NCBI RefSeq assembly: GCF_000379065.1
Contig: NZ_KB900614.1
Location: 4,612,333 to 4,676,332, forward strand
DNA: 64,000 nucleotides
Direction of reading: 5' to 3'
Source of the DNA: Salinispora mooreana
Lineage (GTDB): Bacteria; Actinomycetota; Actinomycetes; Mycobacteriales; Micromonosporaceae
In this document: positions 42,941-51,295 of the stretch, one piece after another
Layout of the letters: the number at the start of each line of letters is the position of its first letter
How positions within the stretch are numbered: position 1 is the first letter of the stretch
Made by a program: the position numbers and the translations under genes
Notes under the pieces: generated by a model
What the model was told of the DNA's origin: nothing
The model's database searches: none
What the model saw: the letters and a program-made list of their open reading frames with translations, nothing else

Positions 42941-45109
42941 ATGGAATCCGCGAGACCCCATCCGATTGGCCGCACCGGCCGTCTGGTGCTCGCCGCCGCG
43001 CTGGTAGCGGTGGGCGGCACGGCGGTCGTCACCGCCGCGACCAGCGCCAGCTCCGCCCGCGCCGCCGTCGTTCTCAACGACAGCGAGGTGACCGCCAACC
43101 TGTGGCAGTGGAACTGGAACTCGGTCGCCACCGCCTGCACCGACCACCTCGGCCCCGCCGGCTATGGCGCGGTGCAGGTGGCCCCGCCGCAGGAGTCGGT
43201 CTACCTACCCAACAGCGCCGACGGGGTGCACCCCTGGTACGAGGTCTACCAGCCGGTCTCCTACCGGCTGGAGAGCCGGTTCGGTAACCGGGAGCAGTTC
43301 GCCAACATGGTCAGCACCTGCCACGACGCGGGTGTGCGGGTCTATGTGGACGCGATCGTCAACCACATGGCCGGCACCAACAACCCGGCGGGGACGCGCG
43401 GCTACGCCGGCACCGAGTTCTCCGGCTACAACTACCCCGCGGTGCCCTACGGCGGGGGAGACTTCCATCGCCCGGGCGACAACTGTCCGACCGACGGCTC
43501 CATCAACGACTGGGACAACGAGGCCCAGGTGACCAGCTGTGAGCTGCTCTCCCTGGCTGACCTCTACACCGAGAAGGAGTACGTGCGAGACACGATCGCG
43601 GGGTACCTGAACGACCTGATCGGCCTCGGCGTCGACGGCTTCCGGGTGGACGCGGTCAAGCACATCCGGAAGGACGACTTCGCGGCGATCCTCAGCAGGC
43701 TGGACGACACCGTCGCGGAGGGGCGACGCCCCTACGTCGCCCAGGAGATCTTCGACGGGGCCAACAACCCAGCCCTCCAGGCCCGAGCGTTCATCGGCAA
43801 CGGCGACGTGCTCGACTTCGCGTACGCCAAGGGTATTCGCTCCGCCTTCCAGGGCTCCATCGCGGCACTGCAGAACATCCCGAGCTGGAACCTCGACGCG
43901 CCGAGTGCCAACGTCTTCTCGATGGTCACCAACCACGACCTGGAGCGCGACGGCGTGGTGCTGTCGTACAAGGACGGCACCGACTACGTGCTCGCCAACT
44001 ACTTCGCCCTGGCCTACCCGCACGGCAAGCCGTCGGTTTTCGACAGCTTCACCTGGTCGGACCGGAATCAGTCCCCGCCGCACAACGGTGGTGGGTATGT
44101 CACCGACGCGGTCTGCGGCGGTGCCTGGAACTGCCTGACCCAGAGCACCGGCATCAAGGGCATGGTGGGCTGGGCCAACGCGGCGCGTTCGGTCCAGAGC
44201 GTCGCCGACTTCACCGTGGTCAACGACAACGTGATCGGCTTCCACCGCGGAGACCGGGCCTGGATCGGCATCAACGACTCCGGTGCCACCGCCACCGCCA
44301 CCTTCACCACCGGCCTCGCCGACGGTGAATACTGTGATGTCATCTCCGGTAGCGCCGGAGGTGCCGGCTGCACCGGCGCTACGGTGAGTGTCACCGGCGG
44401 CCAGGCCACCGTGAGCATCCCGGCGAACAACGCCGTCGCCCTCCACGTCAACGCCCGGCCCGGCACGACCCCGTCGCCGACGGTCAGCCCCACCGGCGAC
44501 CCCACCGATCAGATCGCCACGACCTTCACGGTCAGCGCGACGCCCGGCGCCGATCAGGACGTCTACGCCGTCGGCAGCATCTCCGAACTGGGCTCCTGGG
44601 CTCCGGCCGCTGCGGTGCGGCTGACCCCGCAGGGTGGGAACACCTTCCGCGGCACGATCGATCTGCCCCCGTCCACCGCGGTGGAGTACAAATTCATCAA
44701 GGTGACCGGCGGGGGAGCGGTTACCTGGGAGTCCGGCGAGAACCGGAGCTTTACCACCCCTGCCTCCGGAACGTACGCGGTGACGGAGACCTTCCGGGGC
44801 GATGTGGTTTCCGGCCCGGCGATCGCCAGTTCGTTCCATGCCACCGTCTACACCTACTTCGGGCAGAACGTTTTTGTGGTCGGCAATGTCGCTGAGCTGG
44901 GCAGTTGGAATCCGGACAACGCCATCGCGCTCTCCGCGGCCGACTATCCGGTCTGGCGGGCGACCGTCGACCTGCCGCCGAACACCCACATCGAGTACAA
45001 GTATGTGAAGAAGAATCCGGACGGTTCGGTGACCTGGGAGTCCCAGTCGAACCGAAGCTTCACCACCCCGGCCACCGGGACCCACTCCAGCACCGACACC
45101 TGGCGATAG
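42941..45109 (+). CDS. Secreted GH13 alpha-amylase with two CBM20 starch-binding domains
   Basis: The 722-residue protein has a Sec signal peptide (RLVLAAALVAVGGTAVV, cleavage probably near SARAA, residues 38-40). The GH13 catalytic barrel includes YVDAIVNHMAG, GFRVDAVKH (Asp237 nucleophile), AQEIFDG (Glu269 acid) and VTNHDLERD (Asp333). An all-beta C domain follows, then a PTPS-like linker and two tandem CBM20 modules (about 530-615 and 630-720). Each CBM20 ends in TWESGENRSFTTP or TWESQSNRSFTTP. ATG 42941 follows GAGAGG. It hydrolyses extracellular starch. Confidence 0.95.
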   Translation: MESARPHPIGRTGRLVLAAALVAVGGTAVVTAATSASSARAAVVLNDSEVTANLWQWNWNSVATACTDHLGPAGYGAVQVAPPQESVYLPNSADGVHPWYEVYQPVSYRLESRFGNREQFANMVSTCHDAGVRVYVDAIVNHMAGTNNPAGTRGYAGTEFSGYNYPAVPYGGGDFHRPGDNCPTDGSINDWDNEAQVTSCELLSLADLYTEKEYVRDTIAGYLNDLIGLGVDGFRVDAVKHIRKDDFAAILSRLDDTVAEGRRPYVAQEIFDGANNPALQARAFIGNGDVLDFAYAKGIRSAFQGSIAALQNIPSWNLDAPSANVFSMVTNHDLERDGVVLSYKDGTDYVLANYFALAYPHGKPSVFDSFTWSDRNQSPPHNGGGYVTDAVCGGAWNCLTQSTGIKGMVGWANAARSVQSVADFTVVNDNVIGFHRGDRAWIGINDSGATATATFTTGLADGEYCDVISGSAGGAGCTGATVSVTGGQATVSIPANNAVALHVNARPGTTPSPTVSPTGDPTDQIATTFTVSATPGADQDVYAVGSISELGSWAPAAAVRLTPQGGNTFRGTIDLPPSTAVEYKFIKVTGGGAVTWESGENRSFTTPASGTYAVTETFRGDVVSGPAIASSFHATVYTYFGQNVFVVGNVAELGSWNPDNAIALSAADYPVWRATVDLPPNTHIEYKYVKKNPDGSVTWESQSNRSFTTPATGTHSSTDTWR

Positions 45110-45116
45110 CCGCAGC

Positions 45117-45154
45117 AGGGCCCACTCGCGGAGGTCACTCCGCGGGTGGGCCCT
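45117..45154. terminator. Hairpin after the amylase gene
   Basis: AGGGCCCAC plus CGCGGAG pairs with CTCCGCG plus GTGGGCCCT, with one internal mismatch and a 4-base loop. It lies 8 bp after the amylase stop. Confidence 0.78.
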
Positions 45155-45227
45155 GGTGATGGGCGCAGCCGCCGTAGGGTGGTGTCTCGTCGCGCTGACC
45201 CGGCTCGGCTCACCTGTGGTGAGCGTC

Positions 45228-45779
45228 CTACCGTCGCGCCAGTTCCGCCTCGATCCGGCGGACCAGCGTCTTTCGGCTCTTCCCGGCGCGTTCGCGCCGT
45301 AGTGCCGACCGGAGTTGGCGGGTGTCGAGACGGGTCAGCCGTTTCGCCGCGTCGGGGACCCGCAGGTCGAGCAAGCGGTCGATCGATGTGGTGTCGCGGC
45401 GGGCGCGGCTGGCCGGCCCGGTGTTGGCGACGTACTGCCGGCCGCTTCTCGACGCCTTTCGTTTCTTGGTGTCGGTGGCGCGGCGTTCCTTTTCGGGGAG
45501 TTCCTTCCACGCGCGTTCGGGTAGGTAGCGCTTGGTCTCGCCGTCCTGGCGCGCCCGGGTGTCGCCCTCTCGGGTTTGCCACTTCTCTCGGCCCCACTGT
45601 CGCAGGGACCGCTGCCGTTCGTCTCGTGGCCCCTGGTAGCCCCCGCCCTGCTTCTCGTACTCCTTGACCAGCAGTTGAGACTTTCGGGCCGACCACTGTC
45701 CGGGTCGGGCGCCCTTGTCGGAGGCCTTGAGCTCGTCTTTGATCTTTTTTCGTAGCTTCGGATCGGTGTACCGCGCCAT
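45228..45779 (-). CDS. DUF5872-containing basic protein
   Basis: The 183-residue, strongly basic protein opens with MARYTDPKLRKKIKDELKAS and DKGARPGQWSARKSQLL, the DUF5872 pattern, then has a Lys/Arg-rich C-terminal half. The character suggests nucleic-acid binding. Function unknown. It is convergent with the amylase gene. Confidence 0.75.
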   Translation of the reverse strand: MARYTDPKLRKKIKDELKASDKGARPGQWSARKSQLLVKEYEKQGGGYQGPRDERQRSLRQWGREKWQTREGDTRARQDGETKRYLPERAWKELPEKERRATDTKKRKASRSGRQYVANTGPASRARRDTTSIDRLLDLRVPDAAKRLTRLDTRQLRSALRRERAGKSRKTLVRRIEAELARR

Positions 45780-46087
45780 GCCCCTCGGCTACCCGGTGCC
45801 GGCGCACCCTACGCCCCGCATCGCGGTTGAGCGACTGGCCGACTACGCCTCATCCGTTAAACAGCGATAACCTAAAGTTCATTCTTCCGTTACGTCACCG
45901 GTCGGCCTCATCTATGTATGGAAGCGTTCCCAATTCGCCCTCACCGCCACCACGAGCCTCCCGTGTCCGTGAACCCAAGATTGACGGCTGCTCGCTGGCA
46001 CCGGTCCGGGCACCGTGCCGGCCGGCTGGCCTGCTTCGACCGCTGATCTCAGATGGATCGGGTCGCCAGCGGGGAGGGCCTGCGCGG
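45780..46087. other. 308-bp intergenic region, no gene seen
   Basis: This stretch is somewhat AT-rich at 45850-45920. A 42-codon frame from ATG 45918 has no RBS and no recognisable product. It probably holds the promoter of the DUF5872 gene. Confidence 0.4.
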
Positions 46088-46753
46088 CTATCGTCGGTGC
46101 ACGGTGTAGGTCAGGTGGGTCACCCGGGCCGACGATTCCGAACGGACTGGCTTCAGCGCGATCCGGGACGCGTCCACGCTCTCGAAGAGGCGGGTGCCGG
46201 CACCAAAGAGCACCGGTGCGACCGAGATCGACAATTCGTCAACCAGGCCCGCGTTGAGGTACGCCAGGACCGTCTCGCTGCCGCCGGAGATACGGATATC
46301 CCGCTCGCCGCCGGCCTCACGGGCCTGATCCAGCGCCTGGTGTATGCCGTCGTTGACGAAGTGGAACGTGGTTCCGCCCGGGCGTTCCCAGGGGGAGCGC
46401 CGCTGGTGGGTGAGGACGTACACGGGGACGTGGAAGGGCGCCTCCTCCGGCCATGCGTGCTCGCCGAGGTCGAACATGCGCTTGCCCATGATGTTCGCGC
46501 CGGTACGTTCGAACGTCTGCCGGACGATGTCGTTGTCGCACCCCTCCTCGCCGCCTTCCCCCAGGTGGAGCCGTTCTCGGAAGAACCGCTGCGGGAAGAG
46601 CCACCCCTGAAGCTCCATCCACTGGGCCATCCAGTAGTCCAGCCGCGGGTCCTGCGCTCGCTCTTCGGGCGTGGCGTGGAGACCCGCCATCGACTCGGGC
46701 GCGCTGAAGCCGTCGAGCGACATGGAGATGCTGACAAACACCGTGCCCGGCAT
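46088..46753 (-). CDS. Dihydrofolate reductase-like (RibD C-terminal) protein
   Basis: The 221-residue protein has the DHFR/RibD-C fold pattern MSLDGFSAPES, GANIMGKRMFDLGE, YVLTHQRRSPWERPGGTTF and ISGGSETVLAYLNAGLVDEL. ATG 46753 overlaps the stop of the AHSA1-like gene (TGATG). It is the last gene of the arsR-AHSA1-DHFR-like operon. Substrate unknown. Confidence 0.88.
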   Translation of the reverse strand: MPGTVFVSISMSLDGFSAPESMAGLHATPEERAQDPRLDYWMAQWMELQGWLFPQRFFRERLHLGEGGEEGCDNDIVRQTFERTGANIMGKRMFDLGEHAWPEEAPFHVPVYVLTHQRRSPWERPGGTTFHFVNDGIHQALDQAREAGGERDIRISGGSETVLAYLNAGLVDELSISVAPVLFGAGTRLFESVDASRIALKPVRSESSARVTHLTYTVHRR

Positions 46754-47250
46754 CAGCGGGTCCCCTTCTGGATAACCTCGGCGACGTGGGCGGCCAACTT
46801 GCCCAGCGTCTGCTCGCCGCCCTCGATCGCGTGGAACTCCAGCACAACCCGGTCTCGTTGGTGCCGGGTGGGAAAGATGCTGCGCATGACAATCCGGGTC
46901 GCGGCACCGTGTGGTGTGAAGTCCAGGATTGATTCGAAGGTGTTCGGGTCGTCGCGGGACGTACCATGCAGCAGCGTGATCCGCTTCGGTGGGACGATCT
47001 CGGTCCACGTGATCCACTGGGGGTAGTCGGTCCCGTCCGGTCCGTGCATCACATAGTCCCAGACTCCACTTTCACGGAACTCGAAGGAGTGTGTGGTGGT
47101 GGTGAACCCCACCGGGCCCCACCACCGGGACAGGTGTTCAACCTCGGTGAACGCCTCAAATACCAGCTCCGGCTGAGCGTCGATGAGCCGGGAGACGACA
47201 ATCTCCCGGTCCGTCGTCGTCGGCTGCGGGTCTTGCCTCGTCCCTGCCAT
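46753..47250 (-). CDS. AHSA1/SRPBCC-domain protein
   Basis: The 165-residue protein has the AHSA1 pattern REIVVSRLIDAQPELVFEAF, HLSRWWGPVGFTTTTHSFEF and FHAIEGGEQTLGKLAAHVAE. It follows the ArsR gene with a 3-bp gap, and its SD (GGAGGAG) lies inside the ArsR C-terminal codons, so the two are coupled. ArsR-AHSA1 pairs are widespread. Enediyne self-sacrifice proteins (CalC) share the START/SRPBCC fold, but nothing here specifically indicates that function. Confidence 0.88.
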   Translation of the reverse strand: MAGTRQDPQPTTTDREIVVSRLIDAQPELVFEAFTEVEHLSRWWGPVGFTTTTHSFEFRESGVWDYVMHGPDGTDYPQWITWTEIVPPKRITLLHGTSRDDPNTFESILDFTPHGAATRIVMRSIFPTRHQRDRVVLEFHAIEGGEQTLGKLAAHVAEVIQKGTR

Positions 47251-47253
47251 TGG

Positions 47254-47607
47254 CTACTCCTCCTGTTGTCGTGTCTGCTTGAGGTCCTGGACGTAGCTGT
47301 TCAGTCGGTCGAAACTCTCGTTCCAGAACTGTTCGAATCCGCCAACCCACTCGTGGACCGGCCGCAGCCCGTCCGCGTCCAGGCTGTAGCGGCGCTGTTT
47401 GCCCACCCCACGGACCCGCACCAACCCCACCTCCCGGAGCACCCGCAGATGCTTGGAGGCCTGTGGCTGACTCATCCCCAGCTCCTGGGCCAGATCGGTC
47501 ACCGGCCATTCACCGGCCCGCAGCAGCCCGAGGATGTCTCGACGCTGCGGCTCCGCGATCGCGTTGAACGCATCCGATGTCGTCGCTGCTCGCGCCATGA
47601 CGGCCAT
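47254..47607 (-). CDS. ArsR-family transcriptional regulator
   Basis: The 117-residue winged-HTH protein has AIAEPQRRDILGLLRAGEWP, the recognition helix SQPQASKHLRVLREVGLV and the wing VRGVGKQRRYSLD. No ArsR-type Cys metal site is present, so the effector is not a simple thiophilic metal. Met at residue 4 is an alternative start. It presumably represses its own operon. Confidence 0.9.
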   Translation of the reverse strand: MAVMARAATTSDAFNAIAEPQRRDILGLLRAGEWPVTDLAQELGMSQPQASKHLRVLREVGLVRVRGVGKQRRYSLDADGLRPVHEWVGGFEQFWNESFDRLNSYVQDLKQTRQQEE

Positions 47608-47702
47608 CGTATTCCCATAATGGCATGCGTCAAGCTGGTGGGAGGGGTGTGTCCTCGTCGGGCGCTTACGATGATCAAATCTGGTGGAATCAATATCCCT
47701 GT

Positions 47703-47716
47703 TATAACCTGTTCTA
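47703..47716. promoter_or_regulatory. KstR-like operator upstream of the SRPBCC gene
   Basis: TATAACCTGTTCTA matches the KstR consensus TNNAACNNGTTNNA at every specified position. It ends 25 bases before the ATG at 47742, and TATAAC could double as a -10 element. Confidence 0.75.
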
Positions 47717-47741
47717 GATTCATCTCGAAGAGGAGGTCACG

Positions 47742-48173
47742 ATGGCTACAGTGACGGTCGAGGCCGACGCGAAGGCGGATCCGACGCAGGTCTGGAAGCT
47801 CGTGGTGGCCCTGCCGAGGGTTGGCGAGTGGAACACGATGCACGAGGGCTTCGCCGGCGAGGTGCCGGAGACTCTCGGCGAGGGGACGACGTATCAGCAG
47901 CGGGTAAAGCTGATGGGCATGCCGGCCGAGATGGCCTGGCGGGTGACGAAGGCAGAGGCGCCGGGGCGCCTCGAGCAGGCGGGCGACGGCCCGATGGGCG
48001 TCAAGGCAAAGATGGTGATCGCGGTCGAGTCGAGCGGCGGGGGCTCGCACATCACCTACGGGATGGAGTTCGCCGGCCCGGCGCTGAAGGGCGCGATGGA
48101 CGGCATGCTGCAGAAGCAGGCCACCACGGCGTGTCAGCAGGCGTTGGCGAAGCTCGTCGCGCTGCTGGACTGA
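47742..48173 (+). CDS. SRPBCC-family protein in the putative KstR regulon
   Basis: The 143-residue SRPBCC (polyketide-cyclase-like) protein starts MATVTVEADAKADPTQVWKL and ends in an amphipathic helix. The SD AGAGGAGG is strong. The fold has a hydrophobic ligand pocket. With a KstR-like operator at its promoter and steroid genes directly downstream, it may bind or carry a steroid metabolite. That is inference. Confidence 0.85.
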   Translation: MATVTVEADAKADPTQVWKLVVALPRVGEWNTMHEGFAGEVPETLGEGTTYQQRVKLMGMPAEMAWRVTKAEAPGRLEQAGDGPMGVKAKMVIAVESSGGGSHITYGMEFAGPALKGAMDGMLQKQATTACQQALAKLVALLD

Positions 48174-48296
48174 GGTCACTTCCGGGCCGGTCGCGCCGTC
48201 GTTCCACGAATCCTGCGGCACCGGATCGCGGTGTGGCGGGTCTTGGTGTGGGTGCCCGCCCCTGATGATGGAGAAAGGGCGGGTGTCGGCCTGAAT

Positions 48297-48310
48297 TGAA
48301 ACGTGTTCTA
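48297..48310. promoter_or_regulatory. KstR-like operator at the acyl-CoA dehydrogenase start
   Basis: TGAAACGTGTTCTA matches TNNAACNNGTTNNA completely. It ends 8 bases before the ATG at 48319, leaving no room for an SD and so implying a leaderless transcript. Confidence 0.75.
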
Positions 48311-48318
48311 ATTACGAA

Positions 48319-49338
48319 ATGGGACCGAACTTTGAGCTCGACGATGCCCAGCAGTCGATCGTTCGTCTCGCCGATGAGGTGCTGAGCGACAACGAGGGCA
48401 CGCCGGAGCGCTTGTGGAAGGCCCTCGGTCAGTCCGGCCTGCTCGGCCTCGCCGTGCCGGAGAGGTTGGGCGGCGCCGGACTGGGCGCGATGGCGATCGG
48501 CGTGCTGCTCACCGAGATCGGGCGGCGTGCTGCCCGGGTTCCCGTCTGGTCCACGCTGTCGCTCGGCGTCCTTCCGGTGGCCCGAGCGGGCAGCCCCGAG
48601 CAGCAACGTGAGCTGCTGTCGGGGGTGCTCGAGGGCCGGGTTCTGACGGCTGCCCTGGGGACGCCGCTGCCGGTCAGCGACGGCTGGCGGATCACCGGAG
48701 CCTGCGGCCCGGTTCCGGACGCTGACGCGGCCTATCGGGTTCTGGTCCCGGTGCGAGTGCGCGGGGGCGGGCCGACGGTCGCCCTGATCGACCCGGCCGC
48801 GCCGGGTGTGACGCTGCTGCGCACCCCGACCTCGGCCGGGACCGACGAGTTCATGTTGCGGCTCGAGGGCGCCGCGGCGGAGCCACTAGGCGACGCCGAG
48901 GTCGAGCTGCGCCGGTTCGCAGTCGCCGGAGCCTGTGCGCTGGGCGACGGCGCGCTGGCCGGTGCCTTACAGCTGACCGCCGACCACGTGCGAGACCGGC
49001 GGCAGTTTGGCCGCGCGCTGGCCACGTTCCAGGCGGTCGCCCAGCAAGTCGCCGACGTGTACGTGGCCGCTCGCACGATGCATCTGGCCGCTCTCGCCGC
49101 CTGCTGGAGCGCCGAGGTGGGTCAGGACGCCGACGGGTGGACCGGAGCGTACTGGCTGAGCAGCACCGCCCTGCCGGCGCTGCGCACCTGCCACCACCTG
49201 CACGGGGGGTTGGGGCTGGTCGCCGACTACCCGCTACACCGACACACCGCTCTGGTCCGGGATCTGGTCCGACACCTTGGCGGCACCGAGTACTGCCTGC
49301 ACCAGCTGGGAGCCCATGGTGTTCATCGATTTGACTGA
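48319..49338 (+). CDS. Acyl-CoA dehydrogenase, FadE28/ChsE1-like
   Basis: The 339-residue protein has the ACAD N-terminal helical domain (NFELDDAQQSIVRLADEVL), a degenerate middle beta domain and the C-terminal helical domain (DHVRDRRQFGRALATFQAVA). Its length equals that of mycobacterial FadE28 as I recall it. ChsE1-ChsE2 form a heterotetramer that dehydrogenates the shortened steroid side-chain CoA ester. The gene overlaps the next ACAD gene by 23 bases. There is no SD before the ATG; the adjacent operator suggests a leaderless mRNA. Confidence 0.85.
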   Translation: MGPNFELDDAQQSIVRLADEVLSDNEGTPERLWKALGQSGLLGLAVPERLGGAGLGAMAIGVLLTEIGRRAARVPVWSTLSLGVLPVARAGSPEQQRELLSGVLEGRVLTAALGTPLPVSDGWRITGACGPVPDADAAYRVLVPVRVRGGGPTVALIDPAAPGVTLLRTPTSAGTDEFMLRLEGAAAEPLGDAEVELRRFAVAGACALGDGALAGALQLTADHVRDRRQFGRALATFQAVAQQVADVYVAARTMHLAALAACWSAEVGQDADGWTGAYWLSSTALPALRTCHHLHGGLGLVADYPLHRHTALVRDLVRHLGGTEYCLHQLGAHGVHRFD

Positions 49339-50461
49339 GGAGCAGCACGCGCTGCGGGCGCGGCTGCGCACATACCTCGCCGAGGTGTTGTCACCAGCGG
49401 AGCGAGCCATCCTGCTGCGCGAGCGGCACGGCGTGGTCTACCGCGAACTGATCCGTCGACTTGGCCGGGACGGCTGGCTGGGCCTGGGCTTTCCGACCCG
49501 GTTCGGCGGCGGTGGGCTTGGCCCGGTGGAGCAGCAGCTCTTTGTCAACGAAGCAGCCCGCGCCGATGTTCCGCTGCCCGCGGTCACCCTGCAGACCGTG
49601 GCGCCGACGTTACTCGCCCACGGCTCGCCCGAACAGCAGGAGTACTTCCTACCCCGCATTCTGGCCGGGGAGCTGCACTTCGCCATCGGCTACACCGAGC
49701 CCGAGGCCGGCACCGACCTCGCCGCGCTGCGCACCCGGGCGGTACGCGACGGGGACGCGTACGTGGTGAACGGTCAGAAGACGTTCACCACCGGGGCACA
49801 CGAGGCCGACTACCTCTGGCTTGCCTGTCGCACCGACCCGGGCGCGTCCCGGCACCACGGCCTCTCCATCCTCATCGTGGATTCGACACATCCCGGCTAT
49901 TCGTGGACGCCGATAGTCACGTGCGATGGGGCGCACCACGTCAACGCGGTCTATCTGACCGATGTGCGAGTGCCGATAGCCCGGCGAGTGGGTGCCGAGA
50001 ACGACGGCTGGCGACTACTGACCACGCAGCTCAATCACGAGCGGGTGATGCTGGGTCCGGCCGGGCGGCTCGGTGCTCTCGGCAAACGGGTACACGACTG
50101 GGCGTACGCGAGGAGCCTGCTCGAAGCCCCGGATGTGCGACGCGTCCTCACCCGCGTCGCCGCCTGCCAACGTGTGAACGAACTGCTCAACTGGTCGGCG
50201 GCCGGGGACGAGCCCAACGCGGCGGACGCCTCGGTCACCAAGGTCTTCTCGTCGGAGTGGCTGCTGCGGCTCAGTCAGGAGCTCGAAGAGGTCGTGTGGC
50301 GGCGCGGTGACCCCTCCGACCCGGCGACCGCCGAGCTGCTGACCTGGCTTGACGTTCAGACCAAGCGGAACCTCGTGCTGACCTTCGGCGGCGGGGGCAA
50401 CGAGATCCAGCGGGAACTGATCGCGTCCGCGGGGCTCGGGTTGCCCCGCGTGCCGCGCTAG
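49316..50461 (+). CDS. Acyl-CoA dehydrogenase, FadE29/ChsE2-like
   Basis: The 381-residue ACAD has FIDLTEEQHALRARLRTYL, the FAD/substrate segment YTEPEAGTDLAALRTRAV, VVNGQKTFTTGAHEADYLWL and a C-terminal FGGGGNEIQRELIA. It is the likely FAD-binding partner of the preceding FadE28-like subunit. Together they would desaturate the 3-carbon (isopropyl-CoA) side chain during cholesterol-type catabolism. ATG 49316 lies within the end of the upstream gene. It converges on the hydratase gene, leaving a 3-bp gap. Confidence 0.87.
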   Translation: MVFIDLTEEQHALRARLRTYLAEVLSPAERAILLRERHGVVYRELIRRLGRDGWLGLGFPTRFGGGGLGPVEQQLFVNEAARADVPLPAVTLQTVAPTLLAHGSPEQQEYFLPRILAGELHFAIGYTEPEAGTDLAALRTRAVRDGDAYVVNGQKTFTTGAHEADYLWLACRTDPGASRHHGLSILIVDSTHPGYSWTPIVTCDGAHHVNAVYLTDVRVPIARRVGAENDGWRLLTTQLNHERVMLGPAGRLGALGKRVHDWAYARSLLEAPDVRRVLTRVAACQRVNELLNWSAAGDEPNAADASVTKVFSSEWLLRLSQELEEVVWRRGDPSDPATAELLTWLDVQTKRNLVLTFGGGGNEIQRELIASAGLGLPRVPR

Positions 50462-50464
50462 TCC

Positions 50465-51295
50465 TCAGCGGAGGGTGATACTCACGTCGGAGAGGGCCGA
50501 GGCGTTGTCCCGGTCGGCGACCGAGGCGCGCAGCACCAGCTGACCGTCTTCCCGCCACATCTCGGTGCGCAGGGTTTCGCCAGGAAAGACGACCCCCGCG
50601 AAGCGGGCCTGGTAGCCGGCCACCCGATCCGGATCGCCGTCGAGCAGGGTGTCAACCGCCGCCTTCGCCACGATTCCGTACGTGCAGAGCCCGTGCAGGA
50701 TCGGCCGGGGGAACCCGGCGTGGGCGGCGAAGGCCGGGTCGACGTGCAGCGGGTTGCGATCGCCACAGAGCCGGTACCAGAGGGCCTGTCGCGTATCGGT
50801 CGGGGAGAGCGCCACCGCGTCGGGCGCCCGGTCGGGCACCGGCACCCGGGTGGTCGGCCCACGTTCCCCGCCGAATCCGCCCGCGCCCTTGACGAAGATG
50901 CTGATCCGACTGGTGAACAGCTCGGTGCTGGTCTCGGTGACGATGACCGCCGCGCTGCCCTTGTCATAGACGGCGGCGATCCGCGAGCGGGCCGTACAGC
51001 GGCCCTTCGCCGGGATCGGCTGGTGTAGTTCGAGCTCCTGTCGACCGTGGACAACCCGGGCCAGGTCTACATCGACGCCGGGCATCGTCACCGTGGGGGG
51101 CTCGGTGTCTCGCAGGGTCGTGGCCACCGTGGCGAAGGTGGGCAGGACCCCACGCAGTGTGCCCTCGTAGACGTAGGACAGCTCGTCGGGGCCAGCTCCG
51201 ACGGCCAGGTGGTATAGCAGCACGTCGGTGCTGTCCCAGGTCAGGTCCCTTCCGGGAAGTTCGGCGCCGACGGCGACGGCGGGGTCGATGGGCAT
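50465..51295 (-). CDS. MaoC-like double-hotdog enoyl-CoA hydratase (Hsd4B-like)
   Basis: The 276-residue protein has two hotdog halves. The C-terminal half carries the hydratase-2 motif YRLCGDRNPLHVDPAFA (catalytic Asp and His) followed by GFPRPILHGLCTYGI. This is the pattern of Hsd4B, which hydrates steroid side-chain enoyl-CoA intermediates. Its ATG shares a base with the KstD stop (TGATG), so it is translationally coupled to the steroid dehydrogenase. Confidence 0.88.
   Translation of the reverse strand: MPIDPAVAVGAELPGRDLTWDSTDVLLYHLAVGAGPDELSYVYEGTLRGVLPTFATVATTLRDTEPPTVTMPGVDVDLARVVHGRQELELHQPIPAKGRCTARSRIAAVYDKGSAAVIVTETSTELFTSRISIFVKGAGGFGGERGPTTRVPVPDRAPDAVALSPTDTRQALWYRLCGDRNPLHVDPAFAAHAGFPRPILHGLCTYGIVAKAAVDTLLDGDPDRVAGYQARFAGVVFPGETLRTEMWREDGQLVLRASVADRDNASALSDVSITLR

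Noticed and set aside
43205..45085. 626-codon open frame antisense to the alpha-amylase
   Set aside because: Composition is Gly/Val/Arg/Asp-rich with no domain; mirror of the amylase coding strand.
45918..46046. 42-codon peptide frame between DUF5872 and DHFR-like genes
   Set aside because: No RBS, no leader/core pattern and no modifying enzyme nearby.
46753..47250. AHSA1/SRPBCC protein as a CalC-like enediyne self-sacrifice protein
   Set aside because: Fold similarity only. It sits in a common ArsR-AHSA1-DHFR-like operon 13 kb from the cassette, with no CalC-specific feature visible.
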